A stretch of 64,000 nt of DNA from Parvularcula dongshanensis (GTDB lineage: Bacteria > Pseudomonadota > Alphaproteobacteria > Caulobacterales > Parvularculaceae). The stretch is from assembly GCF_014199615.1 (NCBI RefSeq), contig NZ_JACHOB010000001.1:186001-250000 (forward strand), given 5' to 3'. Both the position numbers and the translations under genes were made by a program. Shown here one piece after another: positions 45,406 through 55,133 of the stretch. The notes below the pieces were generated by a model. That model worked only from the letters and a program-made list of their open reading frames with translations. It was not told the DNA's origin and did not search any database. How positions within the stretch are numbered: the first letter of the stretch is position 1; each line of letters starts with the position of its first letter.

Positions 45406-46794
45406 ATGTCCGCAACGCCCACGCCCATCGTGACACGCTTCGCGCCCTCGCCAACGGGTTACCTTCACATCGGCGGCGCGCGGACGGCACTGTTCAACTG
45501 GCTGCTCGCGCGGGGCGGACCCGAGGGGTCGAAGTTCCTTCTGCGCATCGAGGACACGGACCGGGCGCGGCAGAACGACGACGCCGCCTCGGCGATCCTC
45601 GAAGGCTTGCGCTGGCTCGGCCTCGACTGGGACGGCGAGCCGGTGAGCCAGCATTCGCGCCAGGCGCGGCACGCCGAGGTGGCGCAGGCGTTGCTCGAGA
45701 AGGGCGGCGCCTACAAGTGCTGGCTCGCGGGAGAGGACCTCGAAGCGGCGAAGGCGCGGGCCCGCGAAGCGAATGAGCGCTTCACCTCGCCCTATCGCGA
45801 CGGCGCGCCGGGCGAAGGCCCCTACTCCGTCCGCCTCAAGGCGCCGCTTCAAGGCGACACGGTGATCGAAGACGCCGTTCAGGGCGAGGTGCGCTTCCCC
45901 AACGCGGCGCTCGACGACGTCGTGCTCCTGCGTTCCGACGGCACGCCGACCTACATGCTCGCAGTGGTGGCCGACGACCACGACATGGGCGTCACCCACA
46001 TCGTGCGCGGCGACGACCACCTGACCAACGCCGCGCGGCAGAAGCACATCTACGAGGCGATGGGCTGGGGCACTCCCCTCTTCGCGCACGTGCCGCTGAT
46101 CCACGGCCAGGACGGCAAGAAGCTCTCCAAGCGGCACGGCGCGCTCGGCGTCGAGGCCTATGCCGATGAGGGGTTCCTTCCCGACGGCCTCTTCAACGCC
46201 CTTCTCAAGCTCGGCTGGTCGCACGGCGACGATGAGGTGATCACCCGCGCCCAGGCGCTCGAATGGTTCTCGCTCGGCGGCATCGGCAAGGCGCCCGGCC
46301 GCCTCGACCCCGACAAGATGCGGAACCTGAACGCGCATCACCTGCAGGCCCTGTCAGACGAGGCGTTCGTCGAGCGGGCGCTGCCCTTCCTCGGCGACGT
46401 CACGGACGCGCAGACCGCCATGCTGCTGCGGGCCGCGCCGTTCCTGAAGCCGCGGTGCCAGCTACTCGCGGATGCGAAGGACGCCGCCGGCTTCCTCCTG
46501 GCCGAGCGTCCGCTTCAGATCACGGGCAAGGCCGAGAAGCCGCTTCGCAAGGAGGGGGCGACCGAAGCGCTGCGCCTCGTCCACGACGACCTTTCCTCAG
46601 CCCAAGACTGGTCCGCGGCGGCGCTCGACCTTCGCCTGCAGAGCCTCGCGGAGACGCACGGGCTGACCTTCGGACAGGTCGGGCCGCCCGTGCGCGCGGC
46701 GCTGACAGGGGGCAACCCTTCCCCCAGCCTCGGCGAGACGCTTCACGCCCTTGGGCGCGACGAAGCGCTCCCCCGCCTTGCGGACAGGCTCTAG
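45406..46794 (+). CDS. gltX: Glutamyl-tRNA synthetase
   Basis: 462 residues. Class I motifs: HIGH-type SPTGYLHIGGARTALF near the N-terminus and KMSKS-type GKKLSKRHGA. A C-terminal anticodon-binding helical region follows. ATG 45406 is preceded by AAGG; the short 40-bp gap to comEC must hold both promoters. Alphaproteobacteria often carry two GltX copies; which this is cannot be told here. Confidence 0.95.
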   Translation: MSATPTPIVTRFAPSPTGYLHIGGARTALFNWLLARGGPEGSKFLLRIEDTDRARQNDDAASAILEGLRWLGLDWDGEPVSQHSRQARHAEVAQALLEKGGAYKCWLAGEDLEAAKARAREANERFTSPYRDGAPGEGPYSVRLKAPLQGDTVIEDAVQGEVRFPNAALDDVVLLRSDGTPTYMLAVVADDHDMGVTHIVRGDDHLTNAARQKHIYEAMGWGTPLFAHVPLIHGQDGKKLSKRHGALGVEAYADEGFLPDGLFNALLKLGWSHGDDEVITRAQALEWFSLGGIGKAPGRLDPDKMRNLNAHHLQALSDEAFVERALPFLGDVTDAQTAMLLRAAPFLKPRCQLLADAKDAAGFLLAERPLQITGKAEKPLRKEGATEALRLVHDDLSSAQDWSAAALDLRLQSLAETHGLTFGQVGPPVRAALTGGNPSPSLGETLHALGRDEALPRLADRL

Positions 46795-46888
46795 GGGGTT
46801 ATTGTCGCGCCGCACAAACAGATGACCGTTCGGGACTGAAACGCGCCCCGAAGCGTTCGTTTCATCCGAGCTCTCGAGGAGACACGCC

Positions 46889-48178
46889 ATGGAATCGACC
46901 CTGAACCAAACCGGCAACGCCACCATCGAGGGCGAGGACTTTCCGGTCTACTCCGGCACCCACGGCAACGACGTCATCGACATCCGGACGCTCACCAAGA
47001 AGACGGGCAAGTTCACCTTCGACCCCGGCTTCACCTCGACCGCGTCCTGCGAGAGCAAGATCACCTTCATCGACGGGAACGAGGGCGTCCTTCTCTACCG
47101 CGGCTACCCGATCGAGCAGCTGGCCGAGCACTCGGACTCGATCGAGACGGCCTACCTTCTCCTGCACGGCGAGCTGCCGACCGCCGACGAGTGCACCGAC
47201 TTCCGCAGCTCGATCACCTACCACACCATGGTGCACGAGCACTTCAAGCAGTTCTTCTACGGCTTCAGGCGCGACGCGCACCCGATGGCGGTGATGTGCG
47301 GCGCGGTCGGGGCGCTGTCGGCGTTCTACCACGACTCGACAGACATCCACGATCCGAAGCACCGCGAGGTCGCGACGCACCGGATGATCGCGAAGATCCC
47401 GACGATCGCGGCGATGGCCTACAAGTACATGGTCGGCCAGCCCTTCGTTCATCCGCGCAACGACCTTCACTACACCGAGAACTTCCTGCGGATGTGCTTC
47501 TCGGTCCCGGCCGAGGACTACGAGGTCAACAAGACGCTCGCGGCCGCCCTCGACAAGATCTTCATCCTGCACATGGACCACGAGCAGAACGCGTCGACCT
47601 CGACCGTGCGGCTCGCAGGCTCGTCCGGCGCGAACCCCTTCGCCTGCATCGCGGCGGGCATCGCCTGCCTGTGGGGCCCTTCCCATGGCGGCGCGAACGA
47701 GGCGGCGCTTCGCATGCTGATGGAGATCGGCACGCCTGACCGCGTCGGCGAGTACGTCAAGCGCGCCAAGGACAAGGACGACCCGTTCCGCCTGATGGGC
47801 TTCGGCCACCGGGTCTACAAGAACTACGACCCGCGCGCGAAGGTCATGCAGAAGGCCTGCCACGAGGTGCTCGAAGCGGTCGGCATTCAGGACCCGCTCC
47901 TGGACGTCGCGACCAAGCTCGAGAAGATCGCGCTCGAGGACGACTACTTCGTCGAGAAGAAGCTCTACCCGAACATCGACTTCTACTCCGGCATCACGCT
48001 TCGCGCGCTCGGCTTCCCGACCGAGATGTTCACGCCGCTCTTCGCCCTCGCCCGCACGGTCGGCTGGATCGCGCAGTGGCAGGAGATGCTCGAGGACCCG
48101 AACCAGAAGATCGGCCGTCCCCGGCAGATCTACACCGGCGCGGCCAAGCGCGACTACGTGCCCCTCGACGCTCGCTGA
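46889..48178 (+). CDS. gltA: Citrate synthase
   Basis: 429 residues of the hexameric bacterial type. Substrate and catalytic blocks: [49 protein letters not shown] (His) and [15 protein letters not shown] (Arg), with the Asp region [14 protein letters not shown] precedes ATG 46889. Monocistronic, with a short hairpin around the stop (GCTCGC-TGA-GCGAGC). Confidence 0.97.
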   Translation: MESTLNQTGNATIEGEDFPVYSGTHGNDVIDIRTLTKKTGKFTFDPGFTSTASCESKITFIDGNEGVLLYRGYPIEQLAEHSDSIETAYLLLHGELPTADECTDFRSSITYHTMVHEHFKQFFYGFRRDAHPMAVMCGAVGALSAFYHDSTDIHDPKHREVATHRMIAKIPTIAAMAYKYMVGQPFVHPRNDLHYTENFLRMCFSVPAEDYEVNKTLAAALDKIFILHMDHEQNASTSTVRLAGSSGANPFACIAAGIACLWGPSHGGANEAALRMLMEIGTPDRVGEYVKRAKDKDDPFRLMGFGHRVYKNYDPRAKVMQKACHEVLEAVGIQDPLLDVATKLEKIALEDDYFVEKKLYPNIDFYSGITLRALGFPTEMFTPLFALARTVGWIAQWQEMLEDPNQKIGRPRQIYTGAAKRDYVPLDAR

Positions 48179-48194
48179 GCGAGCCAGGCTGGTC

Positions 48195-49139
48195 TCAGAA
48201 GTGGGACCAGCCGCCGGACCGGACCTCGACCGGCGCCCCCGCCCCGTCCAGCAAGGTGCAGCCCGGCTCGCCCGCGGCGCACCGGCCGATCTGCGTCACC
48301 GTCAGCCCCGCGCTCCTGGCCGCCGCTTCGAAGGGCTGCGCCTGCGCGCTCGGGACGGCGACCAGCGGCTGATAGTCGTCGCCGGCGGTCGCGAGGTCCG
48401 TGACGCTGCCGCCGCCCGCGACGTAGGCCCGGCCGGCCTGAGAGAGCGGCAGCGTCAGCGCTTCGACCAAGCAGGACAGCCCCGAGGCGGCGCCGAGGTG
48501 CCCCGCATCCGCGACTAGGCCGTCCGACACGTCGAGGGCGGCGCTCGCGTAGTGGGCGACGAGCTTCGCCGCCGCGAGGGGCGGCCCAGGCAAGCGGTAG
48601 GCCGCGGTCACCGCCTCCGCGTGCTCGCCCGCTCGCCACTGGCCCGTCAGGTGCCGAAGGCCGAGGCCGGCGTCGCCGACGGTGCCGAAGAGGTAGAGCT
48701 TGTCGCCAGGCGCCGCGCCCGCCCGGCCGACGATGCGCCCCTCGCAGGGTTTGCCCAGCAGGGTGACGCTGACGACCAAGCCGGTCGCGCCCCGCGTGGT
48801 GTCGCCGCCGACGAGGGACAGTCCGTAGGCGCCGAGCGCTTCTTCGAGGCCGTCCGCGAAGGCCGCGACGTCGCCTTCCTTCGCCGACGAGGGCCAGACG
48901 CAGCCCAGCAGCATCGCCCGCGGCGCGCAGCCCTTCGCGATCAGGTCCGAGGCGTTCGCGGCCACGGCCTTGCGCGCCACCGTGTCCAGCGGGTCGTCCG
49001 GCAGGAAGTGCGTGCCGCAGACGAGGAGGTCCTTCGTGACGGCGAGCCCCTCGACCTCTCCGACGTCGTCGGTCAGCCCCCGCGCGCCCGCCCCCGCGAG
49101 CGGCGCGAGGTAGCGGGCGATGAGGCCGAACTCGTCCAG
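48195..49139 (-). CDS. thiL: Thiamine-monophosphate kinase, apparent CTG start
   Basis: ThiL phosphorylates thiamine phosphate to the diphosphate. The first ATG/GTG/TTG-type start (GTG 48980) would remove the essential N-terminal ATP/Mg motif. The open frame runs on upstream without a stop through LTDDV, VTKDLLVCGTHFLPDD and to DEFGLIARYLAPLAG. Family members begin MDEF-LI, which aligns with CTG at 49137-49139, eight bases after GAGGAG. From there 314 residues, the normal length. Another CTG at 49143-49145 overlaps the nusB stop. Later family blocks are GGDTTRG, SVTLLGK and ALDVSDGLVADAGHL. Confidence 0.88.
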   Translation of the reverse strand: MDEFGLIARYLAPLAGAGARGLTDDVGEVEGLAVTKDLLVCGTHFLPDDPLDTVARKAVAANASDLIAKGCAPRAMLLGCVWPSSAKEGDVAAFADGLEEALGAYGLSLVGGDTTRGATGLVVSVTLLGKPCEGRIVGRAGAAPGDKLYLFGTVGDAGLGLRHLTGQWRAGEHAEAVTAAYRLPGPPLAAAKLVAHYASAALDVSDGLVADAGHLGAASGLSCLVEALTLPLSQAGRAYVAGGGSVTDLATAGDDYQPLVAVPSAQAQPFEAAARSAGLTVTQIGRCAAGEPGCTLLDGAGAPVEVRSGGWSHF

Positions 49140-49141
49140 CC

Positions 49142-49633
49142 TCAGCGCTCCTCGTCCGCCCGGACGTCCTTCGCCGCGCCGTCGAGCACGCCGTTGACGA
49201 ACTTGGTCTCGGTCTCGCCCTCGCCGAAGAAGCTCGCGGCGATCTCGACGTACTCGGACACGGTCGCGCCGGCGGGCACGTCGGGCCTGCGGACGAGCTC
49301 GAAGACGCCGCAGCGAAGGATCGCGCGGGCGATCGCGTCGAGGCGCTTCAGCGTCCAGCCTTCGCGCAGGCGGCGCTGGATGTAGGGGTCGATCCGGCGC
49401 TGCGTCTCGACGACGCCGCGGACGAGCTCGGAGAAGAACTCGTCATCCGCGTCGCGGATCGCCTGGCCGTCGAGCTCGCCGCCGAGGCGGTGCTCCTGGT
49501 ACTCGCGGATCACGCCGTCCACGCCCTGGCCGGAATGCTCCATCTGATAGAGCGCCTGCACCGCCGCGAGCCGCGCCAGCGTGCGCGCGTCGTGGACGTT
49601 CTGGGTGTAGCCGTCGCGGGCAGCTTCGGTCAT
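49142..49633 (-). CDS. nusB: Transcription antitermination factor NusB
   Basis: 163 residues, all-helical. [17 protein letters not shown] at the N-terminus, [14 protein letters not shown] near the C-terminus. Binds boxA of rRNA operons with NusE. Its ATG overlaps the nrdR stop (ATGA) and its stop abuts the thiL start, forming an nrdR-nusB-thiL unit. Confidence 0.94.
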   Translation of the reverse strand: MTEAARDGYTQNVHDARTLARLAAVQALYQMEHSGQGVDGVIREYQEHRLGGELDGQAIRDADDEFFSELVRGVVETQRRIDPYIQRRLREGWTLKRLDAIARAILRCGVFELVRRPDVPAGATVSEYVEIAASFFGEGETETKFVNGVLDGAAKDVRADEER

Positions 49634-50091
49634 CGGTCCCGCCGTTCCTGCATTGTGGCGAGGAACGCTTCGAAGTCCCTCGCCTCTGTGAAGTTCTTGT
49701 AGACGCTGGCGTATCGGACGAACGCGACGTCATCGATGCGGGCGAGCGCGCCCATCACCTTCTCGCCGATGGCGGCCGAGGGTATCTCCGCCTCGCCTGC
49801 CGCTTCGAGCTCGCGCACGACCGTGGCCACCGTGCGCTCGACCTCTTCGGGGTCGAGCTCGCGCTTGCGCGTCGCGATGGCGACGGAGCGGGCCAGCTTC
49901 TCGCGGTCGAAGGGGACCTTCTTGCCCGAAGACTTCACCACGATCAGCTCGCGCAGCTGCACGCGCTCGAAGGTGGTGAAGCGCGCGCCGCAGGTGCCGC
50001 AAAGCCGCCGCCGGCGGATGGCGGCGGCGTCCTCGGTGGGACGCGAGTCCTTCACCTGGGTGTCCTCGCCTGAGCAGAAGGGGCAACGCAT
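49630..50091 (-). CDS. nrdR: Transcriptional repressor NrdR
   Basis: 153 residues. Zinc ribbon CPFC...CGTCGARF, basic linker RRRRLC, then an ATP-cone ([18 protein letters not shown]). Represses ribonucleotide reductase genes when dATP is high. The riboflavin genes that often separate nrdR from nusB in alphaproteobacteria are absent here. Confidence 0.96.
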   Translation of the reverse strand: MRCPFCSGEDTQVKDSRPTEDAAAIRRRRLCGTCGARFTTFERVQLRELIVVKSSGKKVPFDREKLARSVAIATRKRELDPEEVERTVATVVRELEAAGEAEIPSAAIGEKVMGALARIDDVAFVRYASVYKNFTEARDFEAFLATMQERRDR

Positions 50092-50132
50092 GACGGAGCG
50101 CTTACGCGTGTGAGGACAGACGAATCAACGGC

Positions 50133-50918
50133 TCAGAAGCCCAGAGAGATGCCGGCGCTGAGGAGGGTGTCCGTCGGCTCGCGGTTCGCCGGCGGGTTGG
50201 TCTCGTGCCGGACGAGGTAGGAGGCGCGGGCGGAGAGCTTCTCGGTCAGCTTGCTCGTCAGCGAGAACTCGCTCTCGAAGGTCGCGCTGATGTCGGTGTA
50301 GGTGATCCGCGAGTCCTGCTCGATGCCGACCGCGTCGTTCACGTCCCACGCGAAGTCGCTCGACGCGTAGAGCGAGAACTCCGCCTCGTTCATACGCATG
50401 TCGGCGGGCATCGTCGCCTCGTCATACTCGGTCCAGCGCACGCCCGGGCCGATCTCGATGTTCCAGTTCAGGTCCTCGCGCTCGTAGAACCGGTAGCCGA
50501 AGCCGCCGCCGACGAAGACGCGCTGCTCGAAGCCCGAGAAGGCATCGTAGTCGTAGCGGGTCCGGCCATAGGCGTAGGCCTTGTCCGCGATCGTCGCGTC
50601 GAGCTGGTAGGAGGCGAAGGCCGCCTCCTGGGTCTGGCTGCGCTCGCCGTCGGGTGGGCCGCTCTCGGCGTAGCGCGCGCCGGCCTCGAACTTGTGGTTG
50701 ACGATCCGCCCGCGCGACTCGAGCCGGCCGCGCAGGATCAGGGTCATGTTCTCTGTGTTCCCCGTCGCGTTGGCGAAGGAGAAGTCGAAGTTGCCGGAGT
50801 AGCCGCGCTCATATCCGGCCTGCGCGACGTCCTGCGCCACCAAGGTCGTGGTCGTGGTCGCCGAGCTCGCCGTCGACGCGGAGGGCGCGAGGAGGAGAAG
50901 GACGAATGGGGCAAGCAT
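50133..50918 (-). CDS. DUF481 (YdiY-like) outer membrane beta-barrel
   Basis: 261 residues with an N-terminal hydrophobic signal (MLAPFVLLLLAPSAS). Then come repeated amphipathic strands such as YSGNFDFSFANATGNTEN and AYGRTRYDYDAFSGFEQRVFVGGGFGYRF, the DUF481 salt-induced outer-membrane pattern, ending in Phe. Lies 41 bp upstream of nrdR in reading direction reversed order: it sits between glyA and nrdR on the same strand. Role unknown. Confidence 0.85.
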   Translation of the reverse strand: MLAPFVLLLLAPSASTASSATTTTTLVAQDVAQAGYERGYSGNFDFSFANATGNTENMTLILRGRLESRGRIVNHKFEAGARYAESGPPDGERSQTQEAAFASYQLDATIADKAYAYGRTRYDYDAFSGFEQRVFVGGGFGYRFYEREDLNWNIEIGPGVRWTEYDEATMPADMRMNEAEFSLYASSDFAWDVNDAVGIEQDSRITYTDISATFESEFSLTSKLTEKLSARASYLVRHETNPPANREPTDTLLSAGISLGF

Positions 50919-50928
50919 GCCCCAGGGG

Positions 50929-52218
50929 TTAACGGTAGATTGGGAAACGCTTGGTTAACGCCATCACGTCGTCGCGAACTTCCGATACGATTCGCGACGG
51001 ATCTTCTCCTTCGGCGAGGGTGTCGAGCACCCGGGCCATCAGGCGCCCGGTCTCCTGGAACTCCGCCACGCCGAAGCCGCGCGTCGTGGCCGCGGGCGTG
51101 CCGACGCGGATGCCCGAGGTAACCGCAGGCTTCTCGGGGTCGTTGGGCACCCCGTTCTTGTTGCAGGTGATGCCGGCACGCTCGAGCGCCTCTTCGGCCG
51201 CGTTGCCCTTCACGCCCTTGGGCCGGAGGTCGACGAGCGCGAGGTGCGTATCGGTGCCGCCAGAGACGACGGCGTAGCCAGCCTCGACCAGGACGCCCGA
51301 AAGCGCCCGTGCGTTCTCTACGACCCGTTGCGTGTAGAGCTTGAAGTCGGGCCGCAGCGCCTCGCCGAAGGCGACCGCCTTCGCCGCGATCACGTGCATC
51401 AGGGGGCCGCCCTGAATGCCGGGGAAGAGCGCGGAGCGGACCTTCTTCGCGACGTTGTCGTCGTTCGTCAGGACCATGCCGCCGCGCGGACCGCGCAACG
51501 TCTTGTGCGTGGTCGTCGTCACCGCATCGGCGTGCGGGATGGGGCTCGGATGGAGGCCCGCCGCCACGAGGCCGGCGATGTGGGCCATGTCGACCAGCAA
51601 GAAGGCCCCGACCGCGTCGGCGACCTCGCGGAAGGCGGCGAAGTCGATCGTGCGGGCATAGGCCGAGCCGCCCGCGATGATGAGCTTGGGTCGGGTCTCC
51701 TTCGCGCGCGCCATGACGGCGTCCATGTCGATGCGATGCGTATCCGGATCGACGGTGTAGGAGACCGCGTCGAACCACTTGCCCGACTGATTGACGGGCG
51801 AGCCGTGGGTCAGGTGTCCGCCCGCCGCGAGGTCGAGGCCCAAGATGCGGTCGCCGGGCTTGAGGAGCGCCATGAAGACGGCTTGGTTCGCCTGACTGCC
51901 CGAGTGGGGCTGCACGTTGGCGTGCTTCGCGCCGAAGAGGCGGCAGGCCCGCTCGATCGCGAGGGTCTCGACCTCGTCGACGACCTCGCAGCCGCCATAG
52001 TACCGCTTGCCGGGATAGCCCTCGGCGTACTTGTTGGTCAGCACCGAACCCTGCGCTTCGAGGACGGCGCGGCTCACGATGTTCTCGGACGCGATCAGCT
52101 CGATCTGGTTCTGCTGACGCGCGAGCTCGTCGCCGATCAGGCGGGCGATGTCGGCGTCGGTCTCCTCGATCGCGGTCGAGAAGAAGCTGTCGGGAGTGGC
52201 GGGGAGAGATTGGGACAT
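50929..52218 (-). CDS. glyA: Serine hydroxymethyltransferase
   Basis: 429 residues. PLP-dependent interconversion of serine and glycine with tetrahydrofolate. The PLP-Lys is in [16 protein letters not shown]-type segment ([10 protein letters not shown]). Also [39 protein letters not shown] and [16 protein letters not shown] 52218 follows CGAGG. Divergent from the MucR-like gene. Confidence 0.97.
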   Translation of the reverse strand: MSQSLPATPDSFFSTAIEETDADIARLIGDELARQQNQIELIASENIVSRAVLEAQGSVLTNKYAEGYPGKRYYGGCEVVDEVETLAIERACRLFGAKHANVQPHSGSQANQAVFMALLKPGDRILGLDLAAGGHLTHGSPVNQSGKWFDAVSYTVDPDTHRIDMDAVMARAKETRPKLIIAGGSAYARTIDFAAFREVADAVGAFLLVDMAHIAGLVAAGLHPSPIPHADAVTTTTHKTLRGPRGGMVLTNDDNVAKKVRSALFPGIQGGPLMHVIAAKAVAFGEALRPDFKLYTQRVVENARALSGVLVEAGYAVVSGGTDTHLALVDLRPKGVKGNAAEEALERAGITCNKNGVPNDPEKPAVTSGIRVGTPAATTRGFGVAEFQETGRLMARVLDTLAEGEDPSRIVSEVRDDVMALTKRFPIYR

Positions 52219-52517
52219 GGGCAGCCTCGGAGGGGCGGAGTTCCGCTCCGCATACACGGCCCCGCCCCGTGCCGCCACCCGCCAACATGCCGCCCCCATC
52301 TCTGGGGTATGGTTACTTTTCTTGATCCGACTATTTTGCGAAACCGCAGTCTTTTCTTTTGAGGAGCACCTTGCCTACCAAGGAGCATCACCATATGACT
52401 GATCATATTGATGCAGGTTCAAGTCTCCACGGCACAAACAGAGGCGAAGTCGACCTTCGCGAGGTGCCCAGTCGGACTGTGGATTTGCAACCGACGGAAC
52501 GGATAAGGAACATCATT

Positions 52518-52982
52518 ATGGACGAAGAAGTTCAAGCCATCCCCGGCATGGACAGGTCGGAGACGCTGCACCTGACGACCGACATCGTCAGCGCCTTCGT
52601 CAGCAACAACTCCGTCCCGGCGGGCGAGCTGCAAGATCTTCTCGTCAACACCTTCGCGACGCTGACCAGCCTGACGGGCAGCGCCGAGCCGGAGCAGACG
52701 AATCAGAAGCCCGCCGTGCCGGTGAAGAAGTCGATCACCGACGACTACATCATCTGCCTCGAGGACGGGAAGAAGCTGAAGATGCTGAAGCGGTACCTCC
52801 GCACGCAGTACGACATGAGCCCCGAAGAGTACCGCCGGAAGTGGGGCCTGCCGGCCGACTATCCGATGGTCGCGCCGAACTACGCCAAGCGCCGCTCGGA
52901 GTTCGCCAAGCAGATCGGCCTCGGCACGCAGGGCGGCCGCAAGACGACCAAGAAGGCCCGCAAGAAGGCGACCACGTCCTAA
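52518..52982 (+). CDS. Ros/MucR-family transcriptional regulator lacking zinc-binding histidines
   Basis: 154 residues from ATG 52518, where the family normally starts (short acidic start, then LTTDIVSAFVSNNSVPAGELQDL). AAGGA lies eight bases upstream. An in-frame ATG at 52395 has an even better AAGGAG nine bases upstream and would add 41 residues. The DNA-binding part reads ICLEDGKKLKMLKRYLRTQY, then MSPEEYRRKWGLPADYPM. Usual MucR zinc ligands are Cys, Asp, His, His; here Cys and Asp remain but both His are Tyr and Gln. Zinc-free Ros homologues are known. A Lys-rich tail ends the protein. Likely a global H-NS-like regulator of envelope and cell-cycle genes. Confidence 0.9.
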   Translation: MDEEVQAIPGMDRSETLHLTTDIVSAFVSNNSVPAGELQDLLVNTFATLTSLTGSAEPEQTNQKPAVPVKKSITDDYIICLEDGKKLKMLKRYLRTQYDMSPEEYRRKWGLPADYPMVAPNYAKRRSEFAKQIGLGTQGGRKTTKKARKKATTS

Positions 52983-52990
52983 GTCCCCGA

Positions 52991-53010
52991 GGGGCGGCTC
53001 AGGCCGCCCC
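52991..53010. terminator. Bidirectional hairpin between mucR-like gene and tatC
   Basis: Perfect 8-bp stem GGGGCGGC / GCCGCCCC with loop TCAG, followed on + by TTCTTCC. The loop contains the tatC stop codon (minus strand). Probably terminates the regulator transcript. Confidence 0.7.
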
Positions 53011-53823
53011 TTCTTCCATCTTCCGCGCCGCCAGGCGGACGGAGATGATCGAGACCTCGTAAAGACCCCAGATCGTCAGGCCGAGCGCGATCTGACTGAC
53101 GGGATCCGGCGGCGTCAGCACGGCCGCGACCAGGAAGATGCCGCAGATCGCGAAGCGTCTGTTCTTGGACAGCCATTCCGGCGTCACCACCCCCGCCCGC
53201 CCCAGCAGCGTCAGGACCACCGGCAGCTGGAAGGCGAAGCCGAAGCCGACCATCAAGGTCAGCGCGAGGTTCAAATAGTCCCCCACCTTCACGAACAGAT
53301 TGTAGCTCGCGGGGCCCGTCCGCTCGGCAGGTGCCTCCATGGACAAGGCGAAGTCCATGACGAAGGGCAGGATCAGTTGATGGACGAGCGCGATGCCGCC
53401 CATGAACAAGAAGGGGATCGCGATCAGGTAGGGCAGGACCGCCTTGCGCTCTCGCCTGTAAAGGCCCGGCGCGACGAAGGCGTACATCTGCCAGGCGACC
53501 ACCGGGAAGGCGAGCATCAGCCCTGCGAAGGCGGACAGCTTCACCCGCGCGAAGAACAGCTCCAGCGGGTAGTAGTTGAGGACGGGCGGGTTTCCCTGCA
53601 GCCGCTCGACCGCGTGCACGTAGGGCACGGTGAGCAGGTTGTAGAGCGGATAGGAGAAGGCGTAGCAAAGCCCGAAGCCCGCCGCGATCGCGAGCAGCGA
53701 CCAGATCAGGCGCGAACGCAGCTCGACGAGGTGGCTGAGAAGCGGCGCGCGGCTGGCTTCGACCTCGTCGTCGGCGCCGTCGGGCGGCTCCATGTCCGGG
53801 GCGGGGGCTGACGCGTCGGCCAC
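52999..53823 (-). CDS. tatC: Sec-independent translocase TatC
   Basis: 274 residues, six membrane helices. Core of the twin-arginine receptor. Family segments HLVELRSRL, LELFFARVKLSAFAG, PGLYRRER and FGFAFQLPVVLTLL (with its conserved Phe-Glu region partly changed to FAFQLP). GTG 53823 starts one base after the tatB stop. Extra acidic N-terminal ~20 residues. serS, often next in alphaproteobacteria, is replaced by the convergent mucR-like gene. Confidence 0.95.
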   Translation of the reverse strand: MADASAPAPDMEPPDGADDEVEASRAPLLSHLVELRSRLIWSLLAIAAGFGLCYAFSYPLYNLLTVPYVHAVERLQGNPPVLNYYPLELFFARVKLSAFAGLMLAFPVVAWQMYAFVAPGLYRRERKAVLPYLIAIPFLFMGGIALVHQLILPFVMDFALSMEAPAERTGPASYNLFVKVGDYLNLALTLMVGFGFAFQLPVVLTLLGRAGVVTPEWLSKNRRFAICGIFLVAAVLTPPDPVSQIALGLTIWGLYEVSIISVRLAARKMEEGAA

Positions 53824-53824
53824 G

Positions 53825-54145
53825 TCAGGGCTTCTCGCCGTGCGACTTCACGTCGGCCATCGCCTTGTAGGCGTCGTCGCCGGCCTCGTCGAAGGCCTGC
53901 TTCACTTCGCGGACGGGGTTCGAAGACTTCAAGCGTTCGATCTCCTCGCGCAACTCTTCCATCTCCGCCTCGCGCGCCATCTGATCGAAGCTGGCGCGGA
54001 ACTCGTCGGCGAGCTTGCGCATCTGGCGCACCATCTTGCCGACCGTGTGCATCAGGCGCGGCAGGTCCTTCGGCCCCACCACCACGAGGGCGAGGACGGC
54101 GAGGAGGACGAGCTCCCCGAAGCCGAGCTGCGGGACGAGCGACAC
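53825..54145 (-). CDS. tatB: Sec-independent translocase TatB
   Basis: 106 residues: one N-terminal membrane helix with the LGFGELVLLAVLALVVVGPKDLP signature, an amphipathic helix and a charged tail. Forms the signal-peptide receptor with TatC. Six bases after tatA. Confidence 0.92.
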   Translation of the reverse strand: MSLVPQLGFGELVLLAVLALVVVGPKDLPRLMHTVGKMVRQMRKLADEFRASFDQMAREAEMEELREEIERLKSSNPVREVKQAFDEAGDDAYKAMADVKSHGEKP

Positions 54146-54151
54146 GGGCGG

Positions 54152-54391
54152 TTAGACCTCGGTCTTGCTCTGCTCCGAGCGCAGGGCGGGGTCGACGGGC
54201 CGCTGCGAAGCGGCTTCGAGGCGAGCGCGCTCGGCCTCGGCGCCGTCCACGTCGTCGTCCTTGAGGCCGGCGCGGAACGACTTGATGCCCTTCGCCATGT
54301 CACCCATCAGGGAGGAGATCCGCCCTCGTCCGCCGAACAGGACGAGCACGAGGATGAGGACGATCAGGAGCTGCTGCCAACCGATGGCCAT
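54152..54391 (-). CDS. tatA: Sec-independent translocase TatA
   Basis: 79 residues: membrane helix ([17 protein letters not shown]) then amphipathic helix with [28 protein letters not shown] precedes ATG 54391. Builds the protein-conducting pore for folded proteins. Separated from scpB by a two-gene + strand insertion (lemA-like, DUF3137). Confidence 0.93.
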   Translation of the reverse strand: MAIGWQQLLIVLILVLVLFGGRGRISSLMGDMAKGIKSFRAGLKDDDVDGAEAERARLEAASQRPVDPALRSEQSKTEV

Positions 54392-54560
54392 GGGGGCCTC
54401 CTTCGGAACGATGCGGAACCGGCATCTAGGAGCACCTAGGATAGCGCGCAAAGGTTAAGCTCGGTTAGCCCTGAAGACGAGCCGTCCGGAATGTAACCTC
54501 GCGCTTGCTAAGCCCCGAGGAAGAAGGCCATCTTTCTGGCGCAAGCACTGGGGGTCCGGT

Positions 54561-55133
54561 ATGGAATTCGTCTTTCTCGTCCTGGGGCTTCTGGTCCTCG
54601 TCGTCGGCTACGCCTGGTACGCGGCCATCGTGTCGCGCCGGAACAAGGTCGCCGAGGCCTTGGGCTCGATCGACGCGCACCTGCAGCAGCGGGCGGACCT
54701 GGTGCCGAACCTCCTCAAGCTCGCGCGGCGTTACATGGAGCACGAGCGATCCTTGGTCGAGGACGTCACCCGCCTGCGCGGCGAAGCCCAAGCGCCCTAC
54801 GACAAGACCGACCCCGGCGCCGTCGGCCGCCACCTCGCCGCCGCCGAGGCGCTCGACGGGCGGCTCGGCCAGCTGCGCGTGCAGGTCGAGGCCTATCCCG
54901 AGCTACGCTCGGAGGGGACGGTAACGGCCGCGCTCGAACGCATGGCCGAGGTCGAGGCGCAGCTGACCGCGGCGCGCCGCTACTACAACGCCGCCGTCGC
55001 CGAGCTTAACACCGCGATCCAGATCTTCCCCGGCACGCTGATCGCCGAGCGGACCGGGACCAAGGCGCTGCCGTCCTACGCGGCGCAGACCGAGGCGCGC
55101 GGCCCCATCGACGCCGATGCCTACCTGACGTGA
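54561..55133 (+). CDS. LemA family protein
   Basis: 190 residues. One N-terminal membrane helix (FVFLVLGLLVLVVGYAWY) followed by a helical LemA domain (NKVAEALGSIDAHLQQRADLVPNL, RRYYNAAVAELNTAIQIFPG). Function unknown. Coupled by GTGA overlap to a DUF3137 gene, a frequent LemA partner. Confidence 0.92.
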   Translation: MEFVFLVLGLLVLVVGYAWYAAIVSRRNKVAEALGSIDAHLQQRADLVPNLLKLARRYMEHERSLVEDVTRLRGEAQAPYDKTDPGAVGRHLAAAEALDGRLGQLRVQVEAYPELRSEGTVTAALERMAEVEAQLTAARRYYNAAVAELNTAIQIFPGTLIAERTGTKALPSYAAQTEARGPIDADAYLT

